From: an uncultured Gemmata sp.
Lineage (GTDB): Bacteria > Planctomycetota > Planctomycetia > Gemmatales > Gemmataceae
Reading direction: 5' to 3'
Assembly (NCBI GenBank): GCA_937924775.1
Contig: CALDUT010000010.1
Location: 186,001-250,000 of the forward strand
DNA: 64,000 nt
Shown here in pieces: positions 63,826-64,000 of the stretch; positions within the stretch are counted from its first letter, which is position 1; the number at the start of each line of letters is the position of its first letter. A model generated the notes under the pieces. It made no database searches and was not told where the DNA came from. It saw only the letters and a list, made by a program, of their open reading frames with translations. Position numbers and translations under genes: made by a program.

Positions 63826-64000
63826 ATGTTACTGCCAACCCATTGGCCGGTATCTGCCTTCAAACTGTGGATTGGCCTTTTTCCGGTGGCGGGTTTGGTT
63901 ATGGCAACCGTTGTCGGCAAGCCGCCGGCAACCTTACGCCCGGGGCCGACCTATCAACCGGTCCGCTATCAGATGCCGCCCGCGCCAGCCCCGCAGCCGC
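63826..64000 (+). CDS. Secreted Pro-rich protein (3' truncated)
   Basis: The ATG at 63826 follows AGGGGAC and opens a signal-like segment (AFKLWIGLFPVAGLVMATVV) and then a Pro-rich stretch (PGPTYQPVRYQMPPAPAPQP) that runs off the window. Exported protein of unknown family. Confidence 0.6.
   Translation, partial: MLLPTHWPVSAFKLWIGLFPVAGLVMATVVGKPPATLRPGPTYQPVRYQMPPAPAPQP

Overview
The window looks like chromosome of a planctomycete, most likely Gemmatales/Gemmataceae. The inference rests on gene content: a BBP7-type outer-membrane barrel, a DUF1559 prepilin-like gene, several HRD-type Ser/Thr kinases, an FHA protein, ExbB/ExbD genes with extra N-terminal domains, and two tandem AP-superfamily phosphohydrolases. 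GC is moderately high, genes lie in short same-strand runs, and no phage, IS element or CRISPR array was seen.

Layout. 1-3273 is the 3' part of a trehalose synthase-maltokinase fusion. 3674-11407 is a six-gene + strand block: arylsulfotransferase-like beta-propeller, two AP-superfamily enzymes (one membrane-anchored, one with a Tat signal), a small ribbon-helix-helix-like protein, an Oxa1/EMC3-like membrane protein and a P-loop sulfotransferase. A repeat-rich, AT-rich spacer leads to a SulP anion transporter at 11574. 13454-16276 is a decaying stretch: a PhoD remnant, a partial WD40 gene, a lipoprotein gene with an internal amber codon and a DUF1559 gene with two frameshifts.

16273-19433 (- strand) holds an NhaC-type antiporter and a TIGR00300-family enzyme. 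tRNA-His and its terminator follow, then glyA, a small membrane protein, an RlmL-like methyltransferase and a hemolysin III homologue. 24339-28588 holds a FAD oxidoreductase and archaeal-type phosphoglycerate mutase, divergent from pgi. 28824-35386 is a - strand run read as ExbB, two ExbD, CPBP protease, Ser/Thr kinase, FHA protein, which looks like an envelope/signalling group. An EF-G-like GTPase, hisA and an Ldh-family dehydrogenase follow on the same strand. 39820-45120 (+) has aldose epimerase, a kinase, an RlmI-like methyltransferase and malQ.

45202-51361 is a near-complete ISC iron-sulfur operon read on the - strand: iscR, iscS, iscU, iscA, hscB, an AhpD-like gene, tRNA-Val, hscA, iscX. 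No ferredoxin gene is present. Beyond it are a GT2 glycosyltransferase overlapping the CCA-adding enzyme gene tail to tail, a zinc-ribbon membrane protein, BBP7, a TIM-barrel isomerase, a large kinase with a helical-repeat tail, a hypothetical protein, and a thiamine-phosphate synthase fused to ThiD2 and Clp N-terminal domains. The window ends inside a secreted Pro-rich protein gene.

Carbohydrate genes (treS-mak, malQ, pgi, apgM, galM-like) recur through the window and suggest maltose/trehalose/glycogen turnover feeding glycolysis. The 3674-13457 block suggests handling of sulfate or sulfated/phosphorylated envelope molecules. That role is inferred from gene content only.
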